Notes: generated from the sequence alone by a model not told the origin. A stretch of DNA of 64,000 bases from Aquarana catesbeiana (GCF_042186555.1 NC_133330.1:344813165-344877164), one strand, 5' to 3'. Shown: positions 23,763-36,910, numbered from the stretch's first letter. A program made the numbers and translations.

Positions 23763-24318
23763 CCTACTGGGGGACCTCTCTACAGGAAGTAAGCTGGTAG
23801 GTTCCTCCTGGGGGGGGGGGGACCTCTCTACAGGAAGTAAGCTGGTAGGTTACTCCTGGGGGGGGGGGACCTCTACAGGAAGTGAGCCGGTAGGTTCCTC
23901 CTGGAGGGGGGCGACTGAAGTGAGCCAGTAGGTTCCTCCTTGGGGGGGGGGGGGGGGGGGGATCTCTCTACAGGAAGTGAGCTGGTAGGTTCCTCCTGAG
24001 GGGGGGAACCTCTCTACATGAAGAAAGTCGGTAGGTTCCTCCTGGGGGGGGGCACCTCTACAGGAAGTGAGCTGGTAGGTTCCTCCTGGGGGGGGGGACC
24101 TCTCTACAAGAAGTGAGCCGGTAGGTTCCTCCTGGGGGGGGGGACCTCTCTACAGGAAGTGAGCCGGTAGGTTCCTCCTGGGGGGGGGGGGACCTCTCTA
24201 CAGGAAGTGAGCCGGTAGGTTCCTCCTGGGGGGGGGGGACCTCTCTACAGGAAGTGAGCCGGTAGGTTCCTCCTGGGGGGGGACCTCTCTACAGGAAGTG
24301 AGCTGGTAGGTTCCTCCA
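23763..24318. repeat. G-rich minisatellite, period about 45-50 bp
   Basis: About 11 units of GGTAGGTTCCTCCTG, a run of 7-18 G, then ACCTCTCTACAGGAAGTGAGC. Units differ mainly in the length of the G run. The last units decay into 24320-24360. Confidence 0.97.
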
Positions 24319-25740
24319 TACAGAAACTGACTCGGTATGCTCCTTCTGGGGGACCCTTCTTGTGAAACGACAAAATGGGGGGGCTAGGGAAACATTTTAC
24401 ACAGAGAAAACTGTGTTAAGGTTTACATCTGCTTTTATGACATTGGAGGCATTGTTTGCTCCTTCAAAAATGTATGTTACGAGGCACTGAGTCAGCGACA
24501 CCTCTTCCCTAATGTTGGGGTGGAGAGGTCATAGGACGGGGGGGGTGCCTTGGAAGACTCCATTGCTGGCAGCTTGGTAATGTAGCACAGGTGAGGATTC
24601 ATTTTCACTGGTACGGTGTATGTGACCCTGAGGGGGGGCCCTGGGAAAGTCATGGGGGCCAGGAAAAGTCTCCAATACTGCCAGGTTTTTGGGGAATATA
24701 GCTCAGGTGAGGATTCATTTTTCTCTGGCATGGTGTATGTGACCCCAGGGGGGAGGAGCTCTGGAAAGGTCATGGGGCTCTGGAAAGGTCGGGGGGTCCT
24801 GGCAGATTCTCGGTAGCTGGCCGCGGTGGCCGGTATCAGTGAATGGGGCTCAGTTGAGGGTTCACAATCCCTGCTATGGTGTTGAACTGGATGGACTTGT
24901 GTATTTTTTTTCAACCAGATGAACTATGTACAGTATGTAACGATGGATGTCACCCTGGCGGGGGGCTCACTACGGCGGGTCTCAATAGTGCAGAGTCACA
25001 TGACGGGACTCCTGGGGGTCTCATACATGTGTGGCCGTGTTTAGACTGCGGCGTGCTGAAGGAGTTCGCCGTGTTATCAGGGGGAGCCTCGCATTCTGAA
25101 ATGGTGCGCCGCGTCCTCCTCGCCTCTTTATATACCCGCACTATTTTTAACTCTGCCTACGCAAATCCAGTTCCGGAATGGGCCGGCAGACTCAGCCAAA
25201 CGGGAAGAGGAGATGGGGTAAGTTTCCTGAACAAGACAAAAAAAAAATTAAATCCATGAAATGCGGCCGTGGACATGCAAGCATTTCTTCCTATCTGGCC
25301 AACACAATCTGCTTTTTTTTCTCATTTCCTCCAACTTTCACTGGCACAGGAAAATGGAGATTAGCACATGTGGAGGAATGAGCAGGGAGCACAGGGGATG
25401 GGAGACCCCAGGGCGAGATTTGTGGGGGTTCCCTGTGTACATAATATTGGATGAGGAGCCTAGGAGGTCCCCTCTGCTCCCCTCAATCAATAATATCGAA
25501 TCTCTGAATCTCCTATGAAGGCAACGTCATAGCTGACCCTGGAAATGGCGAGGTGACCTCTGCGGTAACAATAAATACAAAGGGCAAGTGTGGACAGACG
25601 GCCCCGCCATGTGAAGGTCTGACAGCGCAAAAAACAATGGCCGGGCCCTGCTGGAGGGATGAGCCGCCATTGACGAATCACAGGAGGGAAAATTATTCTA
25701 TGTGTAGATTCACAGCTTAAAATAAAATTGAGATATTAAA
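24319..25740. other. No gene recognised; one short repeat tail
   Basis: Two related blocks (24585-24660 and 24700-24780) both read GGTGAGGATTCATTTT, then GTGTATGTGACCC, and are a degenerate local duplication. At 24885-24920, TTGAACTGGATGGACTTGTG followed by TTTTTTTTCAACC is a dispersed word also seen at 3752 and 14600. A 140-codon minus frame and a 127-codon plus frame have no recognisable features. Confidence 0.5.
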
Positions 25741-26000
25741 AGCAATAATAAAAATAAATTATAGAGAGATCTAGATATAGATATAGAGAGAGAGAGACAT
25801 ATAATTTTTTTTTTATATTTTAAAATATTTTTAAAACTTATATTATATAATTTTAAAAACTAATATAAAAAAAATTATATATATATTTTTTTTATATTAG
25901 TTTTTAAAGTTATACAAGTTTTAGCTTATGAATTTTTTTATATAATTATATATATATATATATATATATAAAAAAAAAATAATAATAATAATAAAATATA
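25741..26000. repeat. AT-rich palindrome and (TA)n
   Basis: The stretch 25848-25907 is a near-perfect palindrome: AAAAACTAATATAAAAAAAA pairs with its complement TTTTTTTTATATTAGTTTTT around a short TA core. A (TA)n run follows at 25942-25970. Together they border the Tc1 element that starts just to the right. Confidence 0.85.
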
Positions 26001-26004
26001 TATA

Positions 26005-27295
26005 AGTGTGCACACCTTCTTATAACTGGGGATGTACCCGTGTTCAGAATTGAGCAATCACATTCAAACTCATAATAAATAGGAGTCAGTACACACCCAT
26101 CATTTAAAGTGCCTCTGATTAACCCCAAATAAAGTTCAGCTGTTCTAGTAGGTCTTTCCTGACATTTTCTTAGTCCCATCCTACAGCAAAAGCCATGGTT
26201 CTCAGAGAGCTTCCAAAGCAGAAGAGGGATCTCATTGTTAGAAGGTATCAGTCAGGAGAAGGGTCCAAGGCATTAGATATACCATGGAACACGGTGAAGA
26301 CCGTCATCATCAAGTGGAGAAAATATGGCACAACAGTGACCTCACCAAGAACTGGACGTCCCTCCAAAATTGATGAAAAGAGGAGAAGAAAACCGGTCAG
26401 GGAGGCTGCCAAGAGGCCTACAGCAACATTAAAGGAGCTGCTGGAATATCTGGCAAGTCCTGGCTGTGTGGTGACAACAATCTCCCGTATTCTTCATATG
26501 TCTGGGCTATGGGGTAGAGTGACAAGACGGAAGACTTTTCTTACCAAGAAAAACATCCAAGCTTGGCTAAACTTTGCAAAAACGCATTTGAAGTCTCTCA
26601 GATGCATGTGGGAAACGTGTTCTGGTCTGATGAAACCAAGTCAGAACTTTTTGGCCATAATTCCAAAAGATAGACAACACCGCACATCACCAAAAGAACA
26701 CCATACCCACTGTGAAGCATGGTGGTGGCAGCATCATGCTTTGGGGCTTTTTGTCCTTCCGCTGGAACAGGGGCCTTAGCCAAGGTGGAGGGAATTATGA
26801 ACAGTTCCAAATACCAGTCAATATTGGCACAAAACCTTCAGGCTTCTGCTAGAAAGCTGAACATGAAGAAGAAATTCATCTTTCAGCATGACAATGACCC
26901 AAAGCTTCCATCCAAATCAAAGGAATGGCTTCACCAGAAGAAGATTCCCATCCAGAGCCCAGACCGGAATCCCATTGAAGATCTGTGGGGTGATGTGAAG
27001 AGGGCTGTGCACAAGAGATGTCCTCACAATCTGACAGATTTGGAGGGTTTTTGGGCAAATATTACCTAATCAAGATGTGCCATGCTGATAGACTCCGCCC
27101 CAAAAAAGACTGAGTGCTGGAATAACATCAAAAGGTGCTGCAACAAAGTATCAGTTACACTTATGTAACCATTTATTTTTATTTTATTTTTTTTTACACT
27201 TTTCCCTCCACATAAAAGATTTCAGTTTGGTGTTTGAGTTGTACAGTTTATAAGTCACATTAAAGGTGGAGAAAGATCTGCAATTATTTATCTTT
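26005..27295 (+). mobile_element. Tc1-like transposon, decayed
   Basis: The left sub-terminal region has GTGTGCACACCTTCTTATAA. The right end keeps CAGTTACACTTATG and TTAAAGGTGGAGAAAGATCT before running into a GGGATGGGAGATGAT tandem repeat at 27300. I recognise this arrangement as a Tc1 family common in frogs and fish (from memory). The right terminus appears to be lost to the tandem repeat. It contains the transposase pseudogene at 26195-27069. Confidence 0.8.
26195..27069 (+). pseudogene. Tc1-like transposase pseudogene
   Basis: The reading starts MVLRELPKQKRDLIVRRYQS, followed by a helix-turn-helix-like stretch (IPWNTVKTVIIKWRKYGTT) and a GRPSK basic motif, as expected for the DNA-binding half of a Tc1 transposase. 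The first catalytic region (DNA reading WSDETK near 26625) is out of frame, so there is a frameshift between about 26560 and 26620. The second catalytic region (FQHDNDPK, near 26882) lies in another frame. The spacing from that Asp to the Glu of NPIEDLW is 28 residues rather than the family's 34, so about 6 residues are deleted. The element encodes no functional enzyme. Family length is about 340 aa. Confidence 0.9.
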
Positions 27296-27299
27296 GTGA

Positions 27300-27392
27300 T
27301 AGGGATGGGAGATGATGGGAGATGATGGGAGGGGATGGGAGATGATGGGAGATGATGGGAGGGGATGGGAGATGATAGGGGATGGGAGATAT
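27300..27392. repeat. Short tandem repeat GGGATGGGAGATGAT
   Basis: About 8 units of 10-15 bp mixing GGGAGATGAT and GGGATGGGAGATGAT, directly abutting the Tc1 end. Confidence 0.9.
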
Positions 27393-27620
27393 CCGTTTTA
27401 TGGATTTCACACATTTTTGTGCGATTTTACATGCACATAGATGCTTTTTTAAATTTGTTTTTTGGCCAATGACTAGCAATATCTGATGCGACATCATTGT
27501 TGCTAGGAGAGGAAACTGGATGTAAAGCACAGAACTGCGTCAATATGCACACAAATCATTTTTCATGCACTCCCATTGAAGTCGATGGGGCCCAATAACA
27601 CATCAAAAGAAGTAACTGTA

Positions 27621-27661
<41 letters not shown>

Positions 27662-28233
27662 GCACTACGCCATGCTGCATTGATGTAAATGGTCACCAAA
27701 GACAATAATGCGATTTCTATTGTTGCACAGGTGCATGATAAATAGCAGTAGTTTGGGGGGGGGGGGGCTTCGGTTCTGTTCACATAAGTGCACCCGGGGA
27801 ATGCATGTGACTTTGCAGGGAAAAAAAAAAAAAAAATGCGTCCTTATTGAAGGTCGCACTGTGGTGCCATTTATTCCTAATCTTACATCTAAATCTTAAC
27901 GAACATGCGTTTTAGCGCACCAGAATGCATTGCAAAAAGCTACCATGTGTTCTGGTGGAGATAATAAATAATAAAACCTGCGCAAGCACATTTTTGGAGC
28001 GATTTTAGTGCGATGGGCAGTCCTATTGCCGAACATGTTTTTTGCGCACAATCGTGTGCAGTCACAGCAGCACAGGTGTGAACTGAGCTGGAATCCTTCC
28101 ACTGATACGAATGGGCCGCCTTAATGCAACCCATGAGCTGACCATCAGGCTTTCCCCCCCCCCCTTTTTTTTTTAAACACAAATTAATAAAAAAAAAAAA
28201 AAAAAAAAAAACAGATCCAAATTCAGATAGAGA
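27393..28233. other. No gene recognised; A-rich tracts
   Basis: CpG-containing dispersed-repeat-like sequence (words such as TGCGATTTTA and GCGCACAATCG), an A-tract at 27622-27659, a G run at 27756-27767 and an A-tract just before the assembly gap. No credible ORF. Confidence 0.5.
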
Positions 28234-28733
28234 NNNNNNNNNNNNNNNNNNNNNNNNNNNNNNNNNNNNNNNNNNNNNNNNNNNNNNNNNNNNNNNNNNN
28301 NNNNNNNNNNNNNNNNNNNNNNNNNNNNNNNNNNNNNNNNNNNNNNNNNNNNNNNNNNNNNNNNNNNNNNNNNNNNNNNNNNNNNNNNNNNNNNNNNNNN
28401 NNNNNNNNNNNNNNNNNNNNNNNNNNNNNNNNNNNNNNNNNNNNNNNNNNNNNNNNNNNNNNNNNNNNNNNNNNNNNNNNNNNNNNNNNNNNNNNNNNNN
28501 NNNNNNNNNNNNNNNNNNNNNNNNNNNNNNNNNNNNNNNNNNNNNNNNNNNNNNNNNNNNNNNNNNNNNNNNNNNNNNNNNNNNNNNNNNNNNNNNNNNN
28601 NNNNNNNNNNNNNNNNNNNNNNNNNNNNNNNNNNNNNNNNNNNNNNNNNNNNNNNNNNNNNNNNNNNNNNNNNNNNNNNNNNNNNNNNNNNNNNNNNNNN
28701 NNNNNNNNNNNNNNNNNNNNNNNNNNNNNNNNN
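28234..28733. other. Assembly gap of 500 N
   Basis: Exactly 500 undetermined bases, a size often used as a placeholder for gaps of unknown length. It is flanked by A-rich low-complexity sequence on both sides. Any open frame crossing it is meaningless. Confidence 1.
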
Positions 28734-29847
28734 TAAAAAAAAAAAAAAACCCCACACAATAAGAAAAGACAAAAACACAGATTTAAAACAAAACAAAAAA
28801 CCACCACACAGTTAAAAAAAACAAAAACAAAAAAAAAAAAAAAACACTGCAACAAGAACAAACAAAAACAAAACCAAAACAAACCAGAAGGAACCAAAAT
28901 AAGTACAAACCAACAGAAAAAAAGAAAATACAAAAAAACACAACACAAATTTGTTGCTATGGATGGAGGGGTCGTGTTTGGTATTTGCTACATTAAAGGG
29001 GAACTGTCATTAAAATAAGCGCTTCACATGATTCAGTAGGATCACTCGGACACCTTCCATGTTCTTTCCATGAATATAAAAAGACAACGCCGAGCTCCCC
29101 CCTCATGTCACTGAAAGTACAGATTGGGGCTACTAGGAGCCTTGTGGGCATTTCACATCATTAGAGACTGCAGAGAGTCAGATATTTGGACCGGGCTCAT
29201 CCAGACAGCAGTGATGAGTGGAAGTCGCACTGAACACATGTCTCTGTTCTCCGGGTTTAATCGTATTTTTTCCTGTCTCTAATCTTTCTCTGGGGGGGGG
29301 GGGGGGGGGGGGTTATTTTTGTCTCCCATCAGATCTGTAATCAGAGTTCTTTGCTGATGACACATAGAAGCGGAGATCCCGCCATGAGGTCTGTCCACCG
29401 ATTATCATTATATAGGACCGGGACATATTACTCTCTGGTGATCCCGCCATGGGGGTCCTTGTTCAGGCACTTCCTGTTATAGGGTGACAACGCTCTGCCC
29501 CAGTCCAGTGAGGGAATCCATGGGACTGGTGTCCCCACTAGAAGATTTTGTTGATGATAAAACAGGAGAAATAGAAAAGCTCCCCAATGAGGACACCGAC
29601 TGCAACAAACACCTGACAGGGGGTCTACTCCATCTCCACTATGTCCAAAAAAAACAAAGCAGCACATTGCCTTTAGTTATACAGTATTAATGGGCCCCGG
29701 GTGTTACACAGAAGGGGCCACAATAGGTCTGTGTTGCATTTCTTGTATTCTGTTCATGTTTTATAAAGTTCCAACATTTCAGCTGCTCCATTCAGTGCCG
29801 GGACAAGGCCAGCCAGAGCCGACATGCCAAACTGCACCCCCCAACGT
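28734..29847. other. Low-complexity A/C stretch, then repeat R3
   Basis: 28734-28950 is A/C-rich simple sequence (AACAAAAACAAA). 29480-29690 belongs to a dispersed family shared with about 51150-51370: both have GGTGTCCCCA or AGTGTCCCCA, GGAAGATTT-like words, and AGGGGGTCTA then CCATCTCCACT. A G run lies at 29292-29312. No gene is supported. Confidence 0.6.
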
Positions 29848-30307
29848 TCCAACGTATGGATATGAAGATTGGACGATGGAAATGATACAATGTATGGATA
29901 TGAAGATTGGATGATGATGGAAACGATACAATGTATGGATATGAAGATTGGATGATGATAACGATACAATGTATGGATATGAAGATTGGATGATGATGGA
30001 AACGATACAATGTATGGATATGAAGATTGGATGATGATGGAAACGATACAATGTATGGATATGAAGATTGGATGATGATGGAAACGATACAATGTATGGA
30101 TCATGAAGATTGGACGATGGAAACGATACAATGTATGGATATGAAGATTGGACGATGGAAACGATACAATGTATGGATATGAAGATTGGGCGATGATGGA
30201 AACGATACAATGTATGGATATGAAGATCGGGTGATGATGGAAACGATACAATGTATGGATATGAAGATTGGGTGATGGAAATGATACAATGTATGGATAT
30301 GAAGATT
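29848..30307. repeat. Minisatellite, period 39/42 bp
   Basis: About 11 units of ACAATGTATGGATATGAAGA followed by TTGGATGATGATGGAAACGAT. Units of 42 bp and 39 bp differ by one GAT triplet. Because the period is a multiple of three, minus frames of 143-194 codons stay open; these are not genes. Confidence 0.97.
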
Positions 30308-33300
30308 TGTGGGATTGCACAGGACTCGGCCCCGTCACACGTCAGATGAGGTTGGAGGAATCGGTGATTGGATGAGCTGGAAATGGCCTGTGCCTATGTG
30401 GTGTGATTGTCCCAATAATCTTCACAATCATCCAATCCCTGTGTGAGAAGGAAGGGGTCCCTCCCGGGGCTCAGTGTCCTACAATCAGGTTGGAAGGTGT
30501 GTGACTAACCTGAGCTCTCTGAAGGACATGCATTGTATCTCCGGGGGAATCAGCTCCCAGCAGGGCAGGATTTCAGGATCTCCTCACACAGATGTCTCAT
30601 TGAATGTTAATAATGAGTGGTGGCTGATCAGGCTGGGAAATCCTGAAAACCCGGAGCGGTCTGACGGGCCCGGACTGCACCCTACAGCCCCTGAGAGAAT
30701 TAACCGCTTGTTGGCGGCACCTCATTGGCCACAAAGTGAAATGTGCAGAAAAGTGCAGCCAATGAGATGAATGTCAGCGAATCGCCTGCGCAGCGTCTGA
30801 TGTTTCACATTTGAGACAGAGAAAGGGACTGAGGACTCATCAGACTCCTCAGCCGCACAGGCAAATGAATAGCGCTATGAGGCTTCCTGTTCATTCACAA
30901 ACTGAAGCATAGTAAACACAGTTTGCTATGCTTCAGTGATGACACAGGAGTGATCGATACCGATCACATACTGTGTTCATTCAGGAAAATAATGTCAATG
31001 TCATATTTACTGGCCCACTTCCGTCACTCCCCATCCTGAAACAACCCCCCCCCCCCCCCGTATACCCTCAGCAGCTGCCAGCGAGAGAGGAGAGGAGGGA
31101 AGCCGGCTGTGCTGCGGGGGGGAAGCAGGGGGAAGGGCGAGCAGATAATAAAACCAATCCCCTTACAGCGCTGAGTCAGACAGCTGGAGAGAAGGGGAAG
31201 CCGGCAGCGCTGCAGGGAGATCCATAAGAGTCAGAAGCAGTGACATCCTGTCCATAGAGGGGGCACGGGCGCCACCTCCCTGTCCATGCGTCCGGCCCCC
31301 TGATCTACATATCAGTGGTGCTGGATCATGGATTCCAATGCGGTGGGGGGGGGTTGTTTTTTTGAAGCACCTGATTAGAGCCAGAGACTCTAATAGGCTT
31401 CAAAAAAGGGTGAGCCCACCCAGTTGTGTGACCATAGCAAATTAATTTTCGCTATTATCACACTAAAGTTCCTCCCCGCCAATCAGGAGGTCTGTGAGAA
31501 GCTGGAGGAGCGGATAACGGAGCCGCCGCAGTCACTGCCCGCACATCAGGAAGGGAACACCACAGCCCCGCCACACGAGCGGGTAAGTGCCGGACTGCCT
31601 ATGCGCGCGCGGGACGGGGGGCTGTTGTTTTAGTGCCGTGCCACGCCCCCGGGGGGAAGGGGGTGTGGTTTGTTTGCCGCCCCCCCCAAAAGATGAACCC
31701 ACCAACTGCCACTGGTTACAAGTGTCAGTAATAAGGCAGTACAGCGGGCAGGTGCCCGGGCCCCCCTTTCGAATTGATGGGGCCCAGACCCAGTACAGGA
31801 GGGCTGGCTGTACTTCCTTATCAGAGGCCCGGCATGTGCAACCTAAATACGCCATACTTCTATGCCCAGGCATACTTCTGTGCCCAGGAAGCCCAGGTTC
31901 GGGCATAGACATGAATGGCAGTGCACGGGTATACGCGGTACTTATGTAAACCCTTGTATGGCGTATGGATGAATTCTCCCTGATGCTGACAGGACAGAGT
32001 GGGAAGGAGTCAAAGGGAAATGCCATGCAACTCAAGGACCCTAAAGTAGCTGCCAGCCAGAACACTCTGGGGAGGAATTTGGACCCCCCTGACCCACCCC
32101 TTTATCTACGCCCTTTTCTATGCAGTGATAAAAATGCTGCAGGTGCAATATAACCTTAAGGAGCCTTGGCAGAACATTCAAAATGAACCAAGCTGCCTTC
32201 CTGCAGTGCATGATAACCCACAAAACGATGGTGCCGCGCATGCAGTAATGCGTCACAGCACAGCAGATAGGTAAGGAAATGCGTGCAGAAAGGGGCTGCC
32301 TCCATAGGCCCAAACTTTCCAGGCCCTCGGTAGTTTTTTAGCTGGACAGGGTCAGCACAGCGTTCATCAGTTCCAGCGCTGGGTGGGGGATGGGTCTGGC
32401 CACAAAGTAAGGGCACCTGACTTGTACCTGCGCCAGTATTGGTGATAGTGGTTCAGCTCGAATGGCGCTCAGGCTGCACCGGCAATGACCTCCGCTAAGA
32501 ACCAAAATATAGGGACTATTACAAACATTTAAGAAATGGGACCTTAATAGGTATATTATTGAGGAGGTCCAGTGGGAAGGAGTTGGCGAAGTTGCCATTT
32601 AAAATGCACCTACCCTTTAAATCTCTTGCCCCCAAGGCGTTATTCCCTGGTTACTCAACGTCCCTTGGCTTTAAAACCCTTCCATATATGCAGTGAAGTG
32701 ACTGGCCTCAGGTGATACACAGAAATGAAACAAATCCTCCTACGTAAGTTGTACCTGTTTATCTGCAGTCTTATCTTCTTTTCATCAGTTCATAGTCCAG
32801 AATTTATAAAGCTTGTCTGAGATGTCAGAAAAAAAGGGGGCGGAGAGCTGGAATTACACTCTGCGGAGCTTACTGAGGAAAGCTCTGAGTGCTGATTGGA
32901 GGGAAGGGAAACAACACCCCCCCCCCCCCCTCCACATAGCACACAGGAACAGAGCGGAGGCTGTCAATCCGCTGGAGCTCCCTCCCCCTGTCACCTTTTT
33001 ATCTCTTGGTGTCAGGAAAACTTGTCAGAAGTGACTCATGCAGATAACAGAGGAAGGAGGCAGCAAACAGAAATGACACTTAGTACACTGGACTGAGACA
33101 AATACACACTATAGAGGAATGTGCTTTGTTCAGATTTCATGTCTGAGGACCACAAAGTATTGAAAGTCCAGAAATCTTTTATAACGTAATGCAAAGTTCT
33201 TATGGAGATACCAATATGTTTCAGGGGTACACAACTGCTCCCTTCAAGAGGGCTTGGTTTTCTAACAGGAGGAAATCTGGACAACAGAAGAGAGGCAGCA

Positions 33301-34204
33301 AGTGGATAAGTAAAACCTTCTCCAATGGCTGGTTTTAGAATGACTTATTAGAGAGGTGCCAGGATGTAGAAATTACCCATGTACCCAACTGGTAGACCTT
33401 CCTAGTCCAGTGCCCCCACTACCTTGTCCATTAGCTGGCTGAGGCTTTCTGACATCATCACCTTGAGGGAGCTTGGTGTCTCTGTCAGCCAGGTACCAAG
33501 ACTTGGATCCTGGATTATAGACTTGAGGGACCATGTCTTGGCTGGTCTTCAGTCTTTAGGAACTGTGCCCTGGTTGACCTCTAGTGCTAAGGCCCAAGGA
33601 ACAAAGTACCTCTGCCAGGTTCATCTTTGCCTCCTGGGCATGTTACTCCAAAAGGACAAAAGCCTACCTGCAAAAAAATTGACTCCTCAAGTAACTAAGG
33701 CTTCATGGACATTCAGTCTAGAAGGAAAGCCTGTTGAACCAGCTGTGCTGGCCAGGGCAGGATAACTAAGGGCCAGGTTCTTGTGCTAGTGTGCATTGTC
33801 CATATAGGCTTTCAGCTCTGAAGTAGTGTCTACACAAGGAACCTTATTGCCTAAAAAGTCCTTTGGCTACCCTGGGCATTTCTGCTCTCATAACTTGACC
33901 TCTTCGCTGGCCAGGGTTGGGTCTATTAGTACTCCCAGCCTTGAAGCCCCAAAGTAAGAGAAGCTCAGTATGTATTAGAACCAGAAGGCCATTACATGCT
34001 CAGGAGCATAATTATAATTCTGAGCAAAGGCTCACTGCAGAACAAGCATTAGCATGCCTGCTCAAACGTATCAGTGTGTCCACAAGACAGAATGACCATA
34101 TTTGAGCTGGAATAGGCATAAACAGATTGCTGAGTGGTCTTCAGCTACTTCCTGTTTAACCTGTGGCTTGACCTTCTAAATCTGCCTACCGGTGAATGCG
34201 TGCC
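30308..34204. other. About 3.9 kb without a recognised gene
   Basis: Mostly apparently unique sequence. Notable items are C runs at 31046-31059 and 32919-32930, a G run at 31343-31352, and two copies of an inverted word (ATACGCCATAC at 31846 and GTATGGCGTAT at 31956) framing about 110 bp that could be a small fold-back. The largest frame (177 codons, minus, 31532-32065) has no recognisable motif. Confidence 0.5.
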
Positions 34205-35375
34205 CTTGACCTTGGCTTGTACTCTGACCCTGCTCCTGTAACTTGCTGCCCATCTGTATACCAATCCCAGCCTGTAACCTGCCTCTGCCTCTGACTGATG
34301 TTCCTGCACCTCGCTGCCTGACTGTGTACCGACCCCGGCTTGTATCTTGACTCTGATATTTCTGCACCTCGCTGCCCGACTGTGTACTGACCCCGGCCTG
34401 TATTCTGACTCTGTCTGATGTTTCTGCACCTCGCTGCCTGACTGTGTACCGACCACGGCTTTTATTCTGACTCTGCCTGATGTTTCTGCACCTCGCTGCC
34501 TGACTGTGTACCAACCCCGGCATGTATTCTGACTCTGCCTGATGTTCCTGCACCTCGCTGCCCGGCTTTGTACTGACCCCAGCTTGAATCCTGACTCTGT
34601 GTCTACCTGATGTTCCTGCACCTTGCTGCCCAGCTGTGTACTGACCCCGGCTTGAATCCTGGCTCTGTCTCTACCTGATGTTCCTGCACCTCACTGCCCA
34701 GCTGTGTACTGACCCCGGCTTGAATCCTGACTCTGTCTCTACCTGATGTTCCTGCACCTCGCTGCCCAACTGTGTACTGACCCCGGCTTGTATCCTGACT
34801 CTGTCTCCACCTGATGTTTCTGCACCTCACTGCCTGGCTGTGTACCGACCCCGGTTTGTATTCTGACTCTGCCTGATGTTCCTGCACTTCACTGCCCAGC
34901 TGTGTACTGACCCCAGCTTGTATCCTGACTCTGTCTCTACCTGATGTTCCTGCACCTCGCTGCCTAGCTTTGTACTGACCCCGGCTTGTATCCTGACTCT
35001 GTCTCTACCTGATGTTCCTGCACCTCGCTGCCCAGCTGTGTACTGACCCCGGCTTGAATCCTGACTCTGTCTCTACCTGATGTTCCTGCACCTCACTGCC
35101 CAGCTGTGTACTGACCCCGGCTTGAATCCTGACTCTGTCTCTACCTGATGTTCCTGCACCTCCTTGCCCAGCTGTGTACTGACCCCGGCTTGTATCCTGA
35201 CTCTGTCTCCACCTGATGTTTCTGGACCTCACTGCCTGGCTGTGTACCGACCCCGGCTTGTGTTCTGACTCTGCCTGATGTTCCTGCACCTCGCTGCCTG
35301 ACTGTGTGCTGACCCCGGCTTGAATCCTGACTGTCTCTGCCTGATGTTCTTGCACCTCACTGCCTGGCTGTTGAT
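34205..35375. repeat. Minisatellite, period about 60-68 bp
   Basis: About 18 units of CTGATGTTCCTGCACCTCGC, TGCCCAGCTGTGTACTGACC and CCGGCTTGAATCCTGACTCT, with an optional GTCTCTAC. The short form (about 61 bp, ending CTCTGC) dominates at the left and the long form (68 bp) in the middle. Minus frames of 94-158 codons are by-products. Confidence 0.97.
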
Positions 35376-36864
35376 GACACTGGCTTTTGTCCTGGCTACA
35401 CTCCTGCCTGCTGATCAAGTATCACCAAGTTCCAGTTCTTGGTTACTGCCTGGTATTACACAGTTATCTGCTTCCTGCAAACCTCACCTGGTGCTGCCTG
35501 TTATACCGGCCCTCATGCCACTCTGTGTACTCCCACATCTTCTGTGTTGGACAAGAGGTGCAAGAGAAGCCCCCTCTACAGCTCAAACTCCACCAGGTAC
35601 GTGACAACCAAGCTCTGACCAATACGTTGCAGTAACCAAGCCCTGCAAATCCCAGTGACTTGGTCCTGCAGGACCATTTTCTTCAGTTAAGTCCCCAGAG
35701 TGTACTAAGCTCTGGCTGGTATAGCTTAACCCTCAGGACACCTAGCTTCAGCTGAGCAAGGCTTGGGCTGTCATGAGTCTTGAGGTATCTTGAGGGTAAG
35801 TTCAGGACTAAATCCATCCTGGATGAATAATGCTGGACTACAAAGGACTAAGATGCGAGGAAGAGGAATAAAGTCCCTGATTGGCCAAGACCACCAACCC
35901 TGTGATGTAGAAAAATTCTCCTGCAGGCCAACTCTATAAACTGCAAGCATCTTAGCAAACTCTACTGCATATTCTTATCTGCTGTTCTCCATATACTGAG
36001 ATTTAGGGCCAGAACAAGTGGTGGGCAGGAGGCTCACATGCCTCGGGCGCAGCGGTAGGGAGGGCACCTCTTCACCACACACATTCTCCAGATTAGTGGT
36101 CTAGCAACCAGCAGGGCACAGGTTCATGTCTACTGTGACAGCTACTGATGCATCACGTGTTCCAATTGCCCACTCTCAACCCCATCAATCCACAGCCGAC
36201 ACAAAAAACACATTGGGCATATGCAACTACCTTCGATTTGCTTGAAAGCCAGCAATTGGCCAAAAGTGTGGTGAAGACGCCATGACAACCATGCGCAGTT
36301 GGTGCAAAGGGGGCCGAGAATGGGCACAGGGTGGTACACCCATTCTAGGAGCGAGTTCTGCATCCTTGCCCTGGGCACTGAGCAAACCTGTACTGTTACT
36401 GCTGAAATTGGCCACCAGTGCCTGGACAAGATCATCCAGTGCCCAGGGCAAAGATGTCAAATTGTTCAGTTAAATCACACTTGTTTAATAATAAAAATAA
36501 ATAGAACAAACGTAGTCAAAACATAGCCAAAGTTCAGGAACCGAAACAGATAGTCAGACAAGCCAAACGTCAGGGAGCCAGAGATGAGCGTAGTAAAACA
36601 GCAAGCAGGATCTGGAGCCAGAAGGGATGTCAGCCAAGCAAGTCTTTTAACAGGATCGCAGGAGATAGTCTCTGTGAAGTTGACCAAGGCAAAGGCAGAG
36701 ATCCTCTGGCCTGGACGGCTTAAGTAGGCAGGACTGGCGAGCAGGATGTTATCAACAGCTGAGTCACTGTGGAGAGATAGGAGCTGGCAATTAGCCGACA
36801 GCTGAGTGGCCAGCTCAGAGAAGGAAGGGCTGAGCCCAGCCCTGACAGCAAACTTATTAAGAGA

Positions 36865-36910
<46 letters not shown>

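Noticed and set aside
27300..27392. Possible telomeric repeat
   Set aside because: The unit is GGGATGGGAGATGAT, not TTAGGG, and it covers only about 90 bp.
27940..28948. Frames of 207-271 codons across the assembly gap
   Set aside because: They consist mainly of undetermined bases and A-tract translation.
29754..30338. 194-codon HIHTLYRFHHHPIF-type repeat protein
   Set aside because: Translation of a 39/42-bp minisatellite; there is no non-repetitive coding sequence at either end.
31532..32065. 177-codon minus-strand frame
   Set aside because: No recognisable motif, overlapped by a 120-codon plus frame, with low-complexity segments; consistent with chance.
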